From: Clostridia bacterium
Lineage (GTDB): Bacteria; Bacillota; Clostridia; TANB77; CAG-508
DNA length: 64,000 nt
Reading direction: 5' to 3'
Assembly: GCA_017512025.1 (NCBI GenBank)
Contig: JAFWHH010000012.1
Span: forward strand, 1 to 64,000
The first letter of the stretch is position 1; each line of letters begins with the position of its first letter. The notes below the pieces were generated by a model that saw nothing but the letters and a program-made list of their open reading frames with translations, had not been told where the DNA came from and searched no databases. A program made the translations under genes and the position numbers. Positions 8,959 through 18,128 of this stretch are shown here, one piece after another.

Positions 8959-9003
8959 GTTCTATATCCTTGTATTCACAAGGAAAACAGGCAAAAATCA
9001 TGT

Positions 9004-9032
9004 TTGACTAATTGGCTAGAATTTGATACCAT
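9004..9032 (+). promoter_or_regulatory. Promoter of the 9069-14551 operon
   Basis: TTGACT and TACCAT are 17 bases apart, with TGA before the -10. No other convincing promoter or terminator is seen until 14593. Confidence 0.65.
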
Positions 9033-9068
9033 TAGTGTTAATATTAATATTTCTTTTAGGAGGAAAAA

Positions 9069-9602
9069 ATGGGAAAATATGTTGATGAATCAATATTAGA
9101 TTCAAGAAGGACCGTAAGCTCTATACGACTTACAATAGGTATTATTGGTTTTATATTCTGGGGATTTGTTGCAATGAGTATGCTATTAAGTGGTGATGTA
9201 ATGGGAATCTATGTATTTTTTATAATGGCAATTGTTTGTGGACTACATGTTTGGCTTGGTCTTAATGGTATATCAATGAAAAAAGTTAATGATAGTGTAT
9301 ATTTATATGCCAGATATTTTGAAGGTGACTTAGATGGGTATATATACATTTGTAATATGGTAAATGTAATTGGAAAAAGTGAAGCTGAAATATATAATGA
9401 ATTAAATAATTTGTTAAAAGAAAGAATAATGACAAATTTTTTTATACGTGATTTCAATGGAAAAAAACAAATTGTTCTTGAAAGCAAAATAGCAAAATGT
9501 GAATGTAAGAATTGTGGTGCGATAATTGATAAGCGTATGTATTTTGTTGGTACATGCCCATATTGTCATAGTTCAGATATATATGCTGAATTAGTGAAAT
9601 AA
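9069..9602 (+). CDS. Membrane protein with C-terminal zinc ribbon
   Basis: The 177-residue protein has two membrane segments (about 22-42 and 48-68) and a cytoplasmic domain. It ends in a zinc ribbon, CKNCG about 15 residues before CPYC. It shares this layout with the next gene, so the two are probably paralogues. Function unknown. It opens an eight-gene operon; ribosome site AGGAGGA. Confidence 0.75.
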   Translation: MGKYVDESILDSRRTVSSIRLTIGIIGFIFWGFVAMSMLLSGDVMGIYVFFIMAIVCGLHVWLGLNGISMKKVNDSVYLYARYFEGDLDGYIYICNMVNVIGKSEAEIYNELNNLLKERIMTNFFIRDFNGKKQIVLESKIAKCECKNCGAIIDKRMYFVGTCPYCHSSDIYAELVK

Positions 9603-9624
9603 TAAATAAAAGGAGAAATATATT

Positions 9625-10221
9625 ATGGAAAACAATCAAAATCCGTATATAATTGAAAATGCTAATGCAAGACTTGGTGTATATGCAGCTTTATGGATGA
9701 TATTTGGTGTAATTAGTTTGCTTGGATTTATAATTGCATTTGCAATGCTTTTAGCATCACTTAGTGGAGATGATTTTCCTGTTATAGTATTAGTTCTTAA
9801 TCTATTACTTGGAATTGGATTTGCATATCCAGCTATAAGATCTATAAAGAAGATGGCATACGTTAAAATAGCACAAAACATTAGTGAAGTTATTGTAACA
9901 GAGCAAAATCCAATAATTAAATTAGATGATTTACAAGCTAAATTAAGTGAAAGAATGAGTGCAAGATATGGAAGCAATACGTCTACTTTATATGCAAATA
10001 GAACTAATATGATAAGAGAAATAAATGGTGCAGTTAAGTATGGATTTTTAAGAAATTGTACACTTGAATTCCACGATGGAGTACCAGTTATTGCAATGCA
10101 TAAAAAGGTTGTTAAAGATAAATGTCCACATTGTGGAGCTCCAATTGTTGGAGTTTATAGTGATACATATGTATGTAGCTACTGTGGTAGAAGCATTAAC
10201 GATGTACTAAAAAAGAAATAA
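9625..10221 (+). CDS. Membrane protein with C-terminal zinc ribbon
   Basis: The 198-residue protein has two membrane segments (about 18-45 and 52-72), a helical cytoplasmic part and a C-terminal ribbon CPHCG ... CSYCG. The architecture repeats that of the gene before it, 22 bp upstream. A role with the neighbouring membrane metalloprotease is possible but only inferred from proximity. Confidence 0.75.
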   Translation: MENNQNPYIIENANARLGVYAALWMIFGVISLLGFIIAFAMLLASLSGDDFPVIVLVLNLLLGIGFAYPAIRSIKKMAYVKIAQNISEVIVTEQNPIIKLDDLQAKLSERMSARYGSNTSTLYANRTNMIREINGAVKYGFLRNCTLEFHDGVPVIAMHKKVVKDKCPHCGAPIVGVYSDTYVCSYCGRSINDVLKKK

Positions 10222-10233
10222 AGGAAGATATAG

Positions 10234-10977
10234 ATGACAAAGATTATTATAGTTGTAATTATAATTATTCTTATTGTTGTTCTTGTAGCCTATAGCGATT
10301 ATATAGGTTGGTTTTTTAGATTGCTAAAAGGCGAAATAAAACATAACAATAAGCTTAATAAATTAAAGAATGATAATAGAAGAGATAAGTATCTAAAAAT
10401 GAAAGACATTAAGATGCTCGTTAAAGATGTTGATAAAAAAATACGAGAGTTTAATTATCCGATAAAAAAGGAGTATAAGTTGTCTCAAGACCTAGAAAGG
10501 AAGCTTAGATATACAAGATTTGATGATAAGTCAATCCAAGAGCTCTTTAAATCAATATATGAGTTTATGGGAATAAATGGAGATGATTTAAAGTTCGTTA
10601 TAAGAAGAACATCTAGTAGAACTCAAACTCCGGTTGCAGGAAGTTATGATGAGAAGAATAAAGTGGTTATACTAGAGATATCTACTTATTCTACAGCAGA
10701 CCATTTAATATCAACGTTATCACATGAATTGTCACATCATATATTATTATCAAACGGATTCGAGTTAAAGGAAAGAAAAATGAATGAGATATTTACAGAT
10801 TTAACTGCAATTTATATGGGATTTCATAAGTTTTTTTATAAAGCATACAAAGACGAAAGTAGAATAATATATGAAGGTGAATTTCTAGAATTAGTTGATA
10901 GAAAAAAGCTTGGATATATTGGATACATTGATGTGAGAAATGCAGCAAGAGTAGCAAAGAAATTAAAACGTAAATAA
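10234..10977 (+). CDS. Membrane-anchored putative zinc metalloprotease
   Basis: The 247-residue protein starts with a membrane helix (about 3-22) and a basic region. Near residue 165 it carries HELSHH, the HExxH signature of zincin proteases, followed by a Glu in MNEIFTD that may be the third ligand. The family is not one I can name. It lies 12 bp after a zinc-ribbon membrane protein within the operon. Confidence 0.7.
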   Translation: MTKIIIVVIIIILIVVLVAYSDYIGWFFRLLKGEIKHNNKLNKLKNDNRRDKYLKMKDIKMLVKDVDKKIREFNYPIKKEYKLSQDLERKLRYTRFDDKSIQELFKSIYEFMGINGDDLKFVIRRTSSRTQTPVAGSYDEKNKVVILEISTYSTADHLISTLSHELSHHILLSNGFELKERKMNEIFTDLTAIYMGFHKFFYKAYKDESRIIYEGEFLELVDRKKLGYIGYIDVRNAARVAKKLKRK

Positions 10978-10988
10978 AAGGAGCACAT

Positions 10989-11546
10989 ATGAAGAAAGAT
11001 AGCTTTTTAATTTTTAAAGATGACAATATTAATCTAAAAAAGACAATATATATATTAATGCAAATAATGGTTATTTGTGCGTTTATAGGATTTATATATG
11101 AGGAAATATTCTATAAGATTGATTTAGGATACTTTGTAAAAAGAGGATCAACATTTGGCCCATGGATTCCGGTATATGCATTTGGAGGATTGTTCATAAC
11201 GCTACTTGTTTATAGATTTAAGAAACATCCATTGATAGTACTTGCTTTAGCATGTTTAATTTCAGCAATAATTGAGTATGGAACGGGTTTTGTTTTTTGG
11301 GAGTTCTTCCATACAAGGTTATGGGACTATAATGTTGAGATATGGAACTATGGAAATATTAACGGATATATTTGTTTAAGATCTGTATTATTATTTGGAT
11401 TTTCTGGATTATTTATTATTTATGTACTTGTTCCAATATTAAAAAAGATAGCTATTAAAGTTTCAGAGAAAAAGTTTGCAATAGTATCATGTACAATTTG
11501 GGGATTATTTATGATTGATGTTATTGCATACATGATTCTAAAATAA
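10989..11546 (+). CDS. CmpB-like multi-pass membrane protein (PF06541-type)
   Basis: The 185-residue protein has about four membrane segments and the signature string RGSTFGPWIPVYAFGG, then WEFFHTRLWDY. Both are typical of proteins annotated as putative ABC transporter permease CmpB. No cognate ATPase is adjacent, so the transport annotation is doubtful. AAGGAG precedes the start and the gap to the protease gene is 11 bp. Confidence 0.75.
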   Translation: MKKDSFLIFKDDNINLKKTIYILMQIMVICAFIGFIYEEIFYKIDLGYFVKRGSTFGPWIPVYAFGGLFITLLVYRFKKHPLIVLALACLISAIIEYGTGFVFWEFFHTRLWDYNVEIWNYGNINGYICLRSVLLFGFSGLFIIYVLVPILKKIAIKVSEKKFAIVSCTIWGLFMIDVIAYMILK

Positions 11547-11567
11547 AAGCAGTAATTGGGAGGCAAC

Positions 11568-12143
11568 ATGAAAATAGGAATAGATTTAGATGGAGTTGTT
11601 ATAGATAGCGAGACAACATTTAGAACATATGAGGAGATATACTCTGTGGAAGAATTAAATGGTAAATGTATTATTAATTCGGAAGAGCCTAAATTCCAAC
11701 AAAGATATGATTGGACTGAGGAAGAAAGCAAAAGATTTGTAGATAAATACTTTCTAGAAGTGTCTAAAAACAGTGGATTAATGTCTGGATTTGTTCCAGT
11801 ATATAAAAAGTTAAAAGAGCAAGGGCACGAATTTGTTGTTATAACTGCAAGAGGTGGTTTCTTAAAAGAAATGAAAGATGATGCTATCAGAGTTCTAGAT
11901 GAAAATGGAATTAGTTTTGATAAGTACTATTGGATGACAGATGATAAGCTTGAAGCATGTCAAAAAGAAAATGTTGATATTATGATTGATGATGACCATA
12001 GAATAATCAAAAAACTAAATGACAATGGAATAAAAACATTGTATTTTAGGGATACAAATTTAAAGAAATTAGAAGAATCTGAATTAATGCATGAAGTAAA
12101 CAACTGGGGAGATGTTTATAGATATATATGCAATAACAAGTAA
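11568..12143 (+). CDS. HAD-family 5'-nucleotidase-like phosphatase
   Basis: The start is ATG 11568 because GGGAGG lies just before it, giving 191 residues. Motif I is IDLDGVVID (nucleophile and acid/base Asp), motif II is VITARGG, and motif IV is MIDDDHR. The layout matches 5'(3')-deoxyribonucleotidases and related HAD phosphatases. Its position before maf suggests a house-cleaning nucleotide role. The substrate is inferred. Confidence 0.78.
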   Translation: MKIGIDLDGVVIDSETTFRTYEEIYSVEELNGKCIINSEEPKFQQRYDWTEEESKRFVDKYFLEVSKNSGLMSGFVPVYKKLKEQGHEFVVITARGGFLKEMKDDAIRVLDENGISFDKYYWMTDDKLEACQKENVDIMIDDDHRIIKKLNDNGIKTLYFRDTNLKKLEESELMHEVNNWGDVYRYICNNK

Positions 12144-12154
12144 AGGAGATTATT

Positions 12155-12736
12155 ATGAGAATTATTTTAGCATCTGGTTCACCACGTAGAAAGGATTTAT
12201 TGAAGCTAATTGTAGAGGATTTTGAAATAATCGTAAGCGGTGATGAAGAAATAGTAGATGATAGTTTATCACCAGAAGAAAGAGCAACAGAAATTGCATA
12301 CAACAAAGCAAAAGATGTGTACGACAAAACAGATGGCGATAGAATTGTTATTGGTGCTGATACAATGGTTGTTAAGGATAACGTTATATATGGTAAGCCA
12401 AAAGATAGAGATGATGCATATAATATGATAAAAACATTTATAAGCGGTGATAAAACACATGAGGTTATTACAGGCTTATGTGTTCTTGTATGCAAGGATG
12501 GTGAATATAAAGAGTATAAAACTTATGATAAAAGCAAGGAATATCTAAAAGACATTTCTGATGAAGAAATATATAGATGGATTGATACTGGTAAAGCATA
12601 TGATAAAGCTGGTGCTTATGGTATTAATACAGAATTTGGAGTATACGTTGAAAAGATAGAAGGTAATTTTAATACCATTGTTGGATTACCAATTCATATG
12701 TTATATGATATTTTAAAACAGTATATTTATGAATAA
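12155..12736 (+). CDS. maf: Maf-family nucleoside triphosphate pyrophosphatase
   Basis: Maf proteins hydrolyse dTTP, UTP or modified NTPs to monophosphates and can restrain septation. The 193-residue product begins LASGSPRRKDLL, the family signature. It also has GADTMVV with the catalytic Asp and GKPKDRDDA. It is preceded by AAGGAG and the operon context places it beside a nucleotidase. Confidence 0.92.
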   Translation: MRIILASGSPRRKDLLKLIVEDFEIIVSGDEEIVDDSLSPEERATEIAYNKAKDVYDKTDGDRIVIGADTMVVKDNVIYGKPKDRDDAYNMIKTFISGDKTHEVITGLCVLVCKDGEYKEYKTYDKSKEYLKDISDEEIYRWIDTGKAYDKAGAYGINTEFGVYVEKIEGNFNTIVGLPIHMLYDILKQYIYE

Positions 12737-12749
12737 ATGGAGGGATTAT

Positions 12750-13853
12750 ATGGATAGATCTAAAACTATAATTAAAACGAGTATAAAAGCAATTATTGTT
12801 AATATATTATTAGTTATTTTTAAGGCAATTGTTGGAGTTTTTGCAAACTCTATTGCAATTATTTTGGATGCTGTTAATAACTTTAGTGATGCTATTTCAT
12901 CTATTATTACCATTATTGGAGCGAAGCTTGCTAACAAAGCACCCGATAAAGAGCATCCATATGGTCATGGAAGAATTGAATATATTGCTTCTGTAATTAT
13001 TGCTTTGATTATATTACTTGCTGGTTTTACATCATTAAAAGAATCTATTGAAAAAATAATTGTTCCAAGTGATGTAAACTACTCAACTGTATCAATTGTG
13101 ATTGTTGCTGTTGCTGTATTTGTAAAATTCTTTTTAGGTAGATATGTCAAAAATGTTGGAAAGAAGATAGATTCACAAAGTTTAATTGCATCGGGAACAG
13201 ATGCATTATTTGATGCTATTGTTTCTTTTTCTACATTAGTTGCAGCAGTTATAAATATAATATGGGGATTAAAGCTAGAGGGATATATTGGTATAGTAAT
13301 CTCCGCATTAATCATAAAATCTGGTATTGAAATTTTAAAGGAAACTTTAAACACAATAGTCGGAACAAGGGCTAATAGTGAACTTTCTATAAAAATAAAG
13401 GAACGTATTAACCAATTTGAAGAAGTGCATGGAACTTATGATTTAATGTTACATAGCTATGGGCCATCTAAGATAATGGGAGCTGCAAACATTCAGGTTG
13501 ATGAAATGATGACAGCTAAACAAATTCATGGATTAAGTAAGAGAATCCAAGGAACTATATATAAGGAATTCGGAATTATTCTAATCCTTGGTATATATGC
13601 ATCAAATGAAAGAGATGAAGTAGCTGTTCAAATTGAAAAAGATTTGAGAGAAATAATTGCTGATTATAAGGAAATAATTCAACTTCATGGATTCTTTGTG
13701 GATAGAGAGAAAAAGACAATTAATTTTGATATTATAATTGAATTTTCTGCGGAAGATCCTAAGAAAACAAAAGATGAGGTTTTAGAAAGAATTAAAGAAA
13801 AATATCCAGAATATAAATATTACGTTGTAATAGATAGTGATTTTACAGATTAA
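12750..13853 (+). CDS. Cation diffusion facilitator transporter
   Basis: CDF proteins export divalent metals by proton antiport. The start is ATG 12750, six bases after TGGAGGG. The 367-residue protein has about six membrane segments. The metal-site pattern N-N-F-S-D-A is in TM2, HPYGHGR sits in the loop after TM2-3, and GTDALFDA is in TM5. The cytoplasmic C-terminal domain (about 210-367) is longer than usual and contains a second ferredoxin-like half. Substrate metal (Zn, Mn or Fe) is not decidable by eye. Confidence 0.9.
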   Translation: MDRSKTIIKTSIKAIIVNILLVIFKAIVGVFANSIAIILDAVNNFSDAISSIITIIGAKLANKAPDKEHPYGHGRIEYIASVIIALIILLAGFTSLKESIEKIIVPSDVNYSTVSIVIVAVAVFVKFFLGRYVKNVGKKIDSQSLIASGTDALFDAIVSFSTLVAAVINIIWGLKLEGYIGIVISALIIKSGIEILKETLNTIVGTRANSELSIKIKERINQFEEVHGTYDLMLHSYGPSKIMGAANIQVDEMMTAKQIHGLSKRIQGTIYKEFGIILILGIYASNERDEVAVQIEKDLREIIADYKEIIQLHGFFVDREKKTINFDIIIEFSAEDPKKTKDEVLERIKEKYPEYKYYVVIDSDFTD

Positions 13854-13879
13854 ACATACACATTAAAAGGAGACAGAAT

Positions 13880-14551
13880 ATGGAAGAAAAGAAATACTTG
13901 ATACTAGACATGGGCTATGTATTAGTAGCACCTGGAGCAAAAACATGGATGGTAACTCCATTGTTATTAAAGAACATAGATATAAACAAAATAGATGTAA
14001 ATAAAGCAGCAAAGGTTGTTGATGAGCTTGGGTACATTTTAGATGGAAAGGTTGAGACTTTAGAAGAAGAAAAAGTAGTAGTACTTAAATATTATACAGA
14101 AGTATTTAAAGCTCTTGAGTATGACCTTCCAAGCGAAAAAATAGAAGAAATAGCTGATGACTTCGTATACAATGTTACGGATACAAAATATAGAATGTAC
14201 GATGATGTTCCTAAAGAGCTAGAAAGATTATCTAAAAAGTATACTTTGCTTATGCTATCTGATAATTGGCCATGCGGAGAGCTATATCTAAAGCAGCATG
14301 ACATATATAAGTATTTCACTAAAGTGTATATTTCATCAGTGTATGGTGAGCTTAAGAGTGATAAAGTATTATTTGATCATCCAATAAATGATTTTGGTAT
14401 TAAACCGGGTGAAGCTATGTTTGTTGATGATAAGGAGCCATTGCTTGATATAGCTGTAGAAAAAAATTTAGATGTTATGCAAATGGATAGAGGAAGAAAA
14501 GTTAAAAACTCTAAATATAAAATTATACATTGTTTATCAGATATTGATTAA
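13880..14551 (+). CDS. HAD-superfamily hydrolase
   Basis: The 223-residue protein has a HAD-like layout: ILDMGYVLV near the N-terminus, LMLSDNW as motif II, a lysine in the KSDK region and FVDDKEP as motif IV. Motif I reads D-M-G instead of D-x-D, so the general-acid Asp is replaced by Gly; this occurs in some haloacid dehalogenase-type members. Substrate unknown. It is the last gene of the operon. Confidence 0.75.
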   Translation: MEEKKYLILDMGYVLVAPGAKTWMVTPLLLKNIDINKIDVNKAAKVVDELGYILDGKVETLEEEKVVVLKYYTEVFKALEYDLPSEKIEEIADDFVYNVTDTKYRMYDDVPKELERLSKKYTLLMLSDNWPCGELYLKQHDIYKYFTKVYISSVYGELKSDKVLFDHPINDFGIKPGEAMFVDDKEPLLDIAVEKNLDVMQMDRGRKVKNSKYKIIHCLSDID

Positions 14552-14592
14552 AATTTAAATAAAAAAAATTATATAATAAGTAAAAACATTAA

Positions 14593-14626
14593 GGAGCTAT
14601 TATTTGTGAATAATAGCTCTATTTTG
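14593..14626 (+). terminator. Terminator of the 9069 operon
   Basis: GGAGCTATTATT pairs with AATAATAGCTCT around TGTG, followed by ATTTTG. Confidence 0.85.
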
Positions 14627-14633
14627 TTAACTA

Positions 14634-14663
14634 TTGCAAAAGAGCCATAATTCGTGATAGAAT
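14634..14663 (+). promoter_or_regulatory. Promoter of the HerA-like gene
   Basis: TTGCAA and TAGAAT are 18 bases apart, 33 nt before the start codon. Confidence 0.55.
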
Positions 14664-14696
14664 AAGGAAAAAGAAAAGTTCGAAAGGAGTTTTTTT

Positions 14697-16265
14697 ATGT
14701 ATATTGATAATAAGATTTTAATGGGAAAAAGCGAAAATGAGGAACTATTTATTGTACCAAGTATGGCAAATAGACATGGTTTAATTACCGGTGCATCTGG
14801 AAGCGGAAAAACTATAACTTTAAAAGTAATGGCTGAAAGCTTTTCTAGTATGGGAGTTCCTGTATTTTTAGCAGATATAAAAGGGGATTTGGCTGGAACA
14901 TGTATGCCTGGAGAGGCAAGTGAAAAAGTTAGTCAAAGACTTGCAAATTTAGGAATAGAGAATTTTGAATTCAAAGGATTCCCAACAGTATTTTGGGATG
15001 TATTTGGAAGGAATGGACATCCAATAAGAACACCAATTCAAAGTGTTGACACAGTTATTTTATCAAGAATGCTTGGATTAAATGAAACACAAGCAGGAGT
15101 TTTAGCTATTGTATTTAGAATTGCAAGAGAAAATAACTACGAGATAATTGATACTAAGGATTTAAGATTAGTTCTTCAATATGTAGCAGAGAATGCTAAA
15201 GATTATACAATTCAATATGGTAATGTTGCTGCACAAAGTGTTGGAACAATTCAAAGGGCACTATTAAAGCTTGAGGAACAAGGTGGAGATTATTTATTTG
15301 GTGAACCAGGAATTGATATGAATGATTTACTAAAAATAAATGAAAATGGTATGGGAAATATCAATATTTTACATGCTGTAGAGTTATATCAAAAACCTGA
15401 TTTATATGCTACATTCCTATTATGGATATTATCAACATTAAATAGTACATTGCCAGAAGTTGGTGATATGGATAAACCAAAGGTTGTATTCTTCTTTGAC
15501 GAGGCTCACTTATTATTTAATGAAATACCAAGCGATATGCTAGACAAGGTAATACAAATAGTTAAATTAATTAGATCTAAAGGTGTTGGCTTATATTTTA
15601 TATCTCAATCACCAGCAGATATTCCAAACGAGATTCTAGCTCAACTTGGAAATAAAGTACAACATACATTAAGAGCATATACTCCACAAGATCAAAAAGT
15701 TATAAAAGCTGTTGCTGATTCTTATAGAACAAACCCAGCATTTAATACTGAAGAAGCTATCATGGCTCTTGGAACTGGAGAAGCGGTTGTATCATTCCTA
15801 AATGAAAAAGGTGAACCTAATATCGTTAATAAGGGAACAATACTTCCACCACAAAGTATGATGGGTGCACTAGATGATTCAATGAGATTAATGATAATTA
15901 ATAGAAGTGAGTTTAAAGGAAAATACGATACAACAGTTGATAGAGAATCTGCATATGAAATAATTTCAAAGAATATGGAAGAAGCTAAGGCTCAAGCTGA
16001 ACAAGAAAAACAAGAAAAAGAAAATGCAAAATTAGAAGAGCAACAAAGAAAAGAAGAAGAAAGATTAAAGAAAGAGGAAGAAAAAGCTAAGAAAGAAGAA
16101 GAGCGCGCTAGAAAAGAAGCAGAAAAAGAGGCTGAAAAGAAGAGAAAGAACTCATGGGGATATAAAGTTGAAAAACAAGCTGGTAGAACAGCTAATTCTG
16201 CTTTGAATTCATTAGGAAGAAAAGTTATCAATGAATTATTTAAATCTTTCTTTAAGAAGAAATAA
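14697..16265 (+). CDS. HerA/DUF853-type P-loop ATPase (YjgR-like)
   Basis: The 522-residue protein has Walker A GASGSGKT at residues 32-39, Walker B VVFFFDEAH, and an arginine-rich sensor region ending in SQSPADIPNEIL, as in the DUF853 branch of HerA-like helicases. The C-terminal 90 residues are a Glu/Lys/Arg-rich coiled coil and a basic tail. The cellular role of this branch is poorly known; DNA translocation is inferred from family. It is monocistronic with AAGGAG. Confidence 0.85.
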   Translation: MYIDNKILMGKSENEELFIVPSMANRHGLITGASGSGKTITLKVMAESFSSMGVPVFLADIKGDLAGTCMPGEASEKVSQRLANLGIENFEFKGFPTVFWDVFGRNGHPIRTPIQSVDTVILSRMLGLNETQAGVLAIVFRIARENNYEIIDTKDLRLVLQYVAENAKDYTIQYGNVAAQSVGTIQRALLKLEEQGGDYLFGEPGIDMNDLLKINENGMGNINILHAVELYQKPDLYATFLLWILSTLNSTLPEVGDMDKPKVVFFFDEAHLLFNEIPSDMLDKVIQIVKLIRSKGVGLYFISQSPADIPNEILAQLGNKVQHTLRAYTPQDQKVIKAVADSYRTNPAFNTEEAIMALGTGEAVVSFLNEKGEPNIVNKGTILPPQSMMGALDDSMRLMIINRSEFKGKYDTTVDRESAYEIISKNMEEAKAQAEQEKQEKENAKLEEQQRKEEERLKKEEEKAKKEEERARKEAEKEAEKKRKNSWGYKVEKQAGRTANSALNSLGRKVINELFKSFFKKK

Positions 16266-16296
16266 AAGTTTAATTATATTAGCATATATTTTTATA

Positions 16297-16332
16297 AACA
16301 ACGTCTATCTAAGGATAAGCGTTGTTTTTTTA
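16297..16332 (+). terminator. Terminator after the HerA-like gene
   Basis: AACAACG pairs with CGTTGTT around a 16-nt loop, followed by a T-run that abuts the -35 of the next unit. Confidence 0.85.
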
Positions 16333-16476
16333 TTGACGGGGCGTAGATATGGTGCTATAATGACCATATTCCGCGTGGATTGTATAAAAACTGAGCAAAG
16401 CAAGTTATTTCAACCGCTCATAACATCCACTCCGCCCCAAAACAATCTTATTTCATTACAGAGAGGAGCTTACAGT
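16333..16476 (+). promoter_or_regulatory. Cassette B promoter and nested-hairpin leader
   Basis: TTGACG (16333-16338) and TATAAT (16356-16361) are 17 bases apart. The leader holds a nested structure: outer GTGGAT / ATCCAC (16375-16380 with 16425-16430), inner TGAGC / GCTCA (16392-16396 with 16416-16420). The ribosome site GAGAGGAG lies beyond the structure. The segment is richer in G+C than host intergenic DNA. Confidence 0.7.
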
Positions 16477-17037
16477 ATGGGAGTACCGGAGGAATTAACT
16501 GCTAAACTTAAGTCGAAGAAGTTTGGCAATGTTACTTTTTACTTCGACAAAGACAGCAATGACGTAAAGGTCGTCGAGCAGGAAGAGCGGTATTTGTATG
16601 TAGTTATTAGACCGGGAAACAAGGAAGTCAAGTATTTTCTCAAAACGAATCTGATTCATGGTTGGAGCATTGATTATCCCATTGACCTGCATAATACGTG
16701 GGTTATTCGGGATCCAATGGCAATTGACCAGGCTGAAGAGGTTGAGAGCGTGAATGCTAAAGAGGACTTCGCAGATTTGCTTTCAGATATGGTATACCAT
16801 GTTGTGAGCTATGATATTCTGGATGAGCGCTACTACAAGGGCAGTGATTTTTCGAATCAAATCATCATGGTGCTTATTGAAAACGTAAAGGGGAAGCGGT
16901 ACAGAGTGCCGTACCTGTTGGATGATAAGGTACATGGTGGCGATGTGAAGCCTGCCGGCAGAATCATAGGTGATGCATACAGATTTTCCGCGCACAGAAG
17001 ACTGTCGAAAGATGGCAAATTTGTCGTTTCGCTGTGA
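16477..17037 (+). CDS. Unrecognised soluble protein (cassette B)
   Basis: The start is ATG 16477 (ribosome site GAGGAG), because the longer in-frame reading begins inside the upstream gene and passes through its terminator. The 186-residue product has no signal peptide or membrane segment. It looks mixed alpha/beta, with an acidic middle and a basic end (RFSAHRRLSKDGK). I recognise no family. Codons such as GTC, CTG and CGG set it apart from its neighbours, and it has its own promoter and terminator, like the other cassettes. Confidence 0.65.
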   Translation: MGVPEELTAKLKSKKFGNVTFYFDKDSNDVKVVEQEERYLYVVIRPGNKEVKYFLKTNLIHGWSIDYPIDLHNTWVIRDPMAIDQAEEVESVNAKEDFADLLSDMVYHVVSYDILDERYYKGSDFSNQIIMVLIENVKGKRYRVPYLLDDKVHGGDVKPAGRIIGDAYRFSAHRRLSKDGKFVVSL

Positions 17038-17042
17038 GCAGT

Positions 17043-17090
17043 GGGGGCTGGAGATTCGAAAGATTCTCTAGCTCCTATGTGCTCTTTTTT
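17043..17090 (+). terminator. Terminator of cassette B
   Basis: GGGGCT-GGAGA pairs imperfectly with TCTC-TAGCTCC around TTCGAAAGA, followed downstream by CTCTTTTTT. Confidence 0.75.
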
Positions 17091-17091
17091 A

Positions 17092-17120
17092 TTGACTATT
17101 ATTTTTTTATTTGTTAAGAT
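17092..17120 (+). promoter_or_regulatory. Promoter of yqeK-cdd unit
   Basis: TTGACT and TAAGAT are 17 bases apart, immediately after the cassette B terminator. Confidence 0.65.
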
Positions 17121-17129
17121 TACATTAGT

Positions 17130-17711
17130 TTGGAAGGGAGATACAATATGGTTAAATACGAAGAATTATATGAAGAGATTAAGCATATGTTATCTGAAAA
17201 AAGATTTAATCACTGTGAAGGTGTAGTAAGAAGAGCGATAGAATATGCTGAAATATATGATGTTGATACAGAAACAGTAAAACTAGCAGCAATTGCACAC
17301 GATATAGCTAAAGAATTAACTCCGGAGCAGGAGGAAGAAGTTATTGCAAAATATAATGTTGAATTAGATGATTTTGAAAAAGAAAATCATAATCTATTTC
17401 ATGCAAAGCTAGGGGCTGAAATATGCAGAAATAAATATGGGTTTACAGATGATATGGTAAATGCTGTTAAGTATCATACAACAGGAAGACCAGAAATGAG
17501 TACGCTAGAGAAAGTTATATACTTAGCTGATGCAACAGATGAAAATAGAAAATATGAACAAGATTACTATATAAATGTAATTAAAGAAAACATAGATAAA
17601 GGTATGGTTGAGGTTTCTAAATGGGTTATAAATCATTTATTAGAAAAAGAAAGACCGATACATATGGATTCAATTAATTGTTACAATTATTATTTAAATA
17701 AAATAAGCTAG
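17130..17711 (+). CDS. yqeK: HD-domain hydrolase, YqeK-type
   Basis: YqeK proteins are symmetrical bis(5'-nucleosyl)-tetraphosphatases that degrade Ap4A. The 193-residue product has the metal-binding H of HCEGVVRRA, the HD pair in AAIAHDIAKEL, a further H in HNLFHAKLGA, and YHTTGRPEMS, the YqeK signature. In many Firmicutes it sits beside nadD and rsfS; here it precedes cdd instead. Ribosome site GAAGGGAG. Confidence 0.9.
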   Translation: MEGRYNMVKYEELYEEIKHMLSEKRFNHCEGVVRRAIEYAEIYDVDTETVKLAAIAHDIAKELTPEQEEEVIAKYNVELDDFEKENHNLFHAKLGAEICRNKYGFTDDMVNAVKYHTTGRPEMSTLEKVIYLADATDENRKYEQDYYINVIKENIDKGMVEVSKWVINHLLEKERPIHMDSINCYNYYLNKIS

Positions 17712-17721
17712 GAGGTATTTT

Positions 17722-18105
17722 ATGAGTGATTTTGAGATAGCGGAAAAAGCAAGAAGCTTTTCATGTTCACCATATTCTCACTATACTGTAGGCGCGGCAC
17801 TTAGGACAAAAAGTGGAAAAGTGTATATGGGATGTAACATTGAAAATCATGGAATTCAAGGACTTTGTGCAGAAAGAACTGCATTTGCAAAAGCTTTATC
17901 TGAAGGAGAAAGAGATTTTGAAAGTATAACTGTTTTAGGAGCACCTGTAGGAGAAAAAGCAATTGATGAATGTACTCCTTGCGGATACTGCAGACAATTT
18001 ATGAGTGAATTTGTGGATAAAGATTTTAAGGTATATACAAGACAAGGTGATGAAGTAAGAGAATATACGATAAATGATTTATTACCACATAGTTTTATAT
18101 TTTAA
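17722..18105 (+). CDS. cdd: Cytidine deaminase
   Basis: The enzyme deaminates cytidine and deoxycytidine to uridine forms in pyrimidine salvage. The 127-residue protein has C-A-E-R-T (zinc Cys and catalytic Glu) and P-C-G-Y-C (remaining zinc cysteines), plus N in MGCNIENHG. This is the homotetrameric type by length. It lies 10 bp after yqeK, and the uracil transporter-UPRT fusion downstream fits the same salvage theme. Confidence 0.95.
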   Translation: MSDFEIAEKARSFSCSPYSHYTVGAALRTKSGKVYMGCNIENHGIQGLCAERTAFAKALSEGERDFESITVLGAPVGEKAIDECTPCGYCRQFMSEFVDKDFKVYTRQGDEVREYTINDLLPHSFIF

Positions 18106-18128
18106 TTATATATAGGGAGGATAAACAT

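Noticed and set aside
16231..16476. Longer N-terminus for the cassette B protein
   Set aside because: It starts within the HerA-like gene and crosses that gene's terminator and the cassette promoter.
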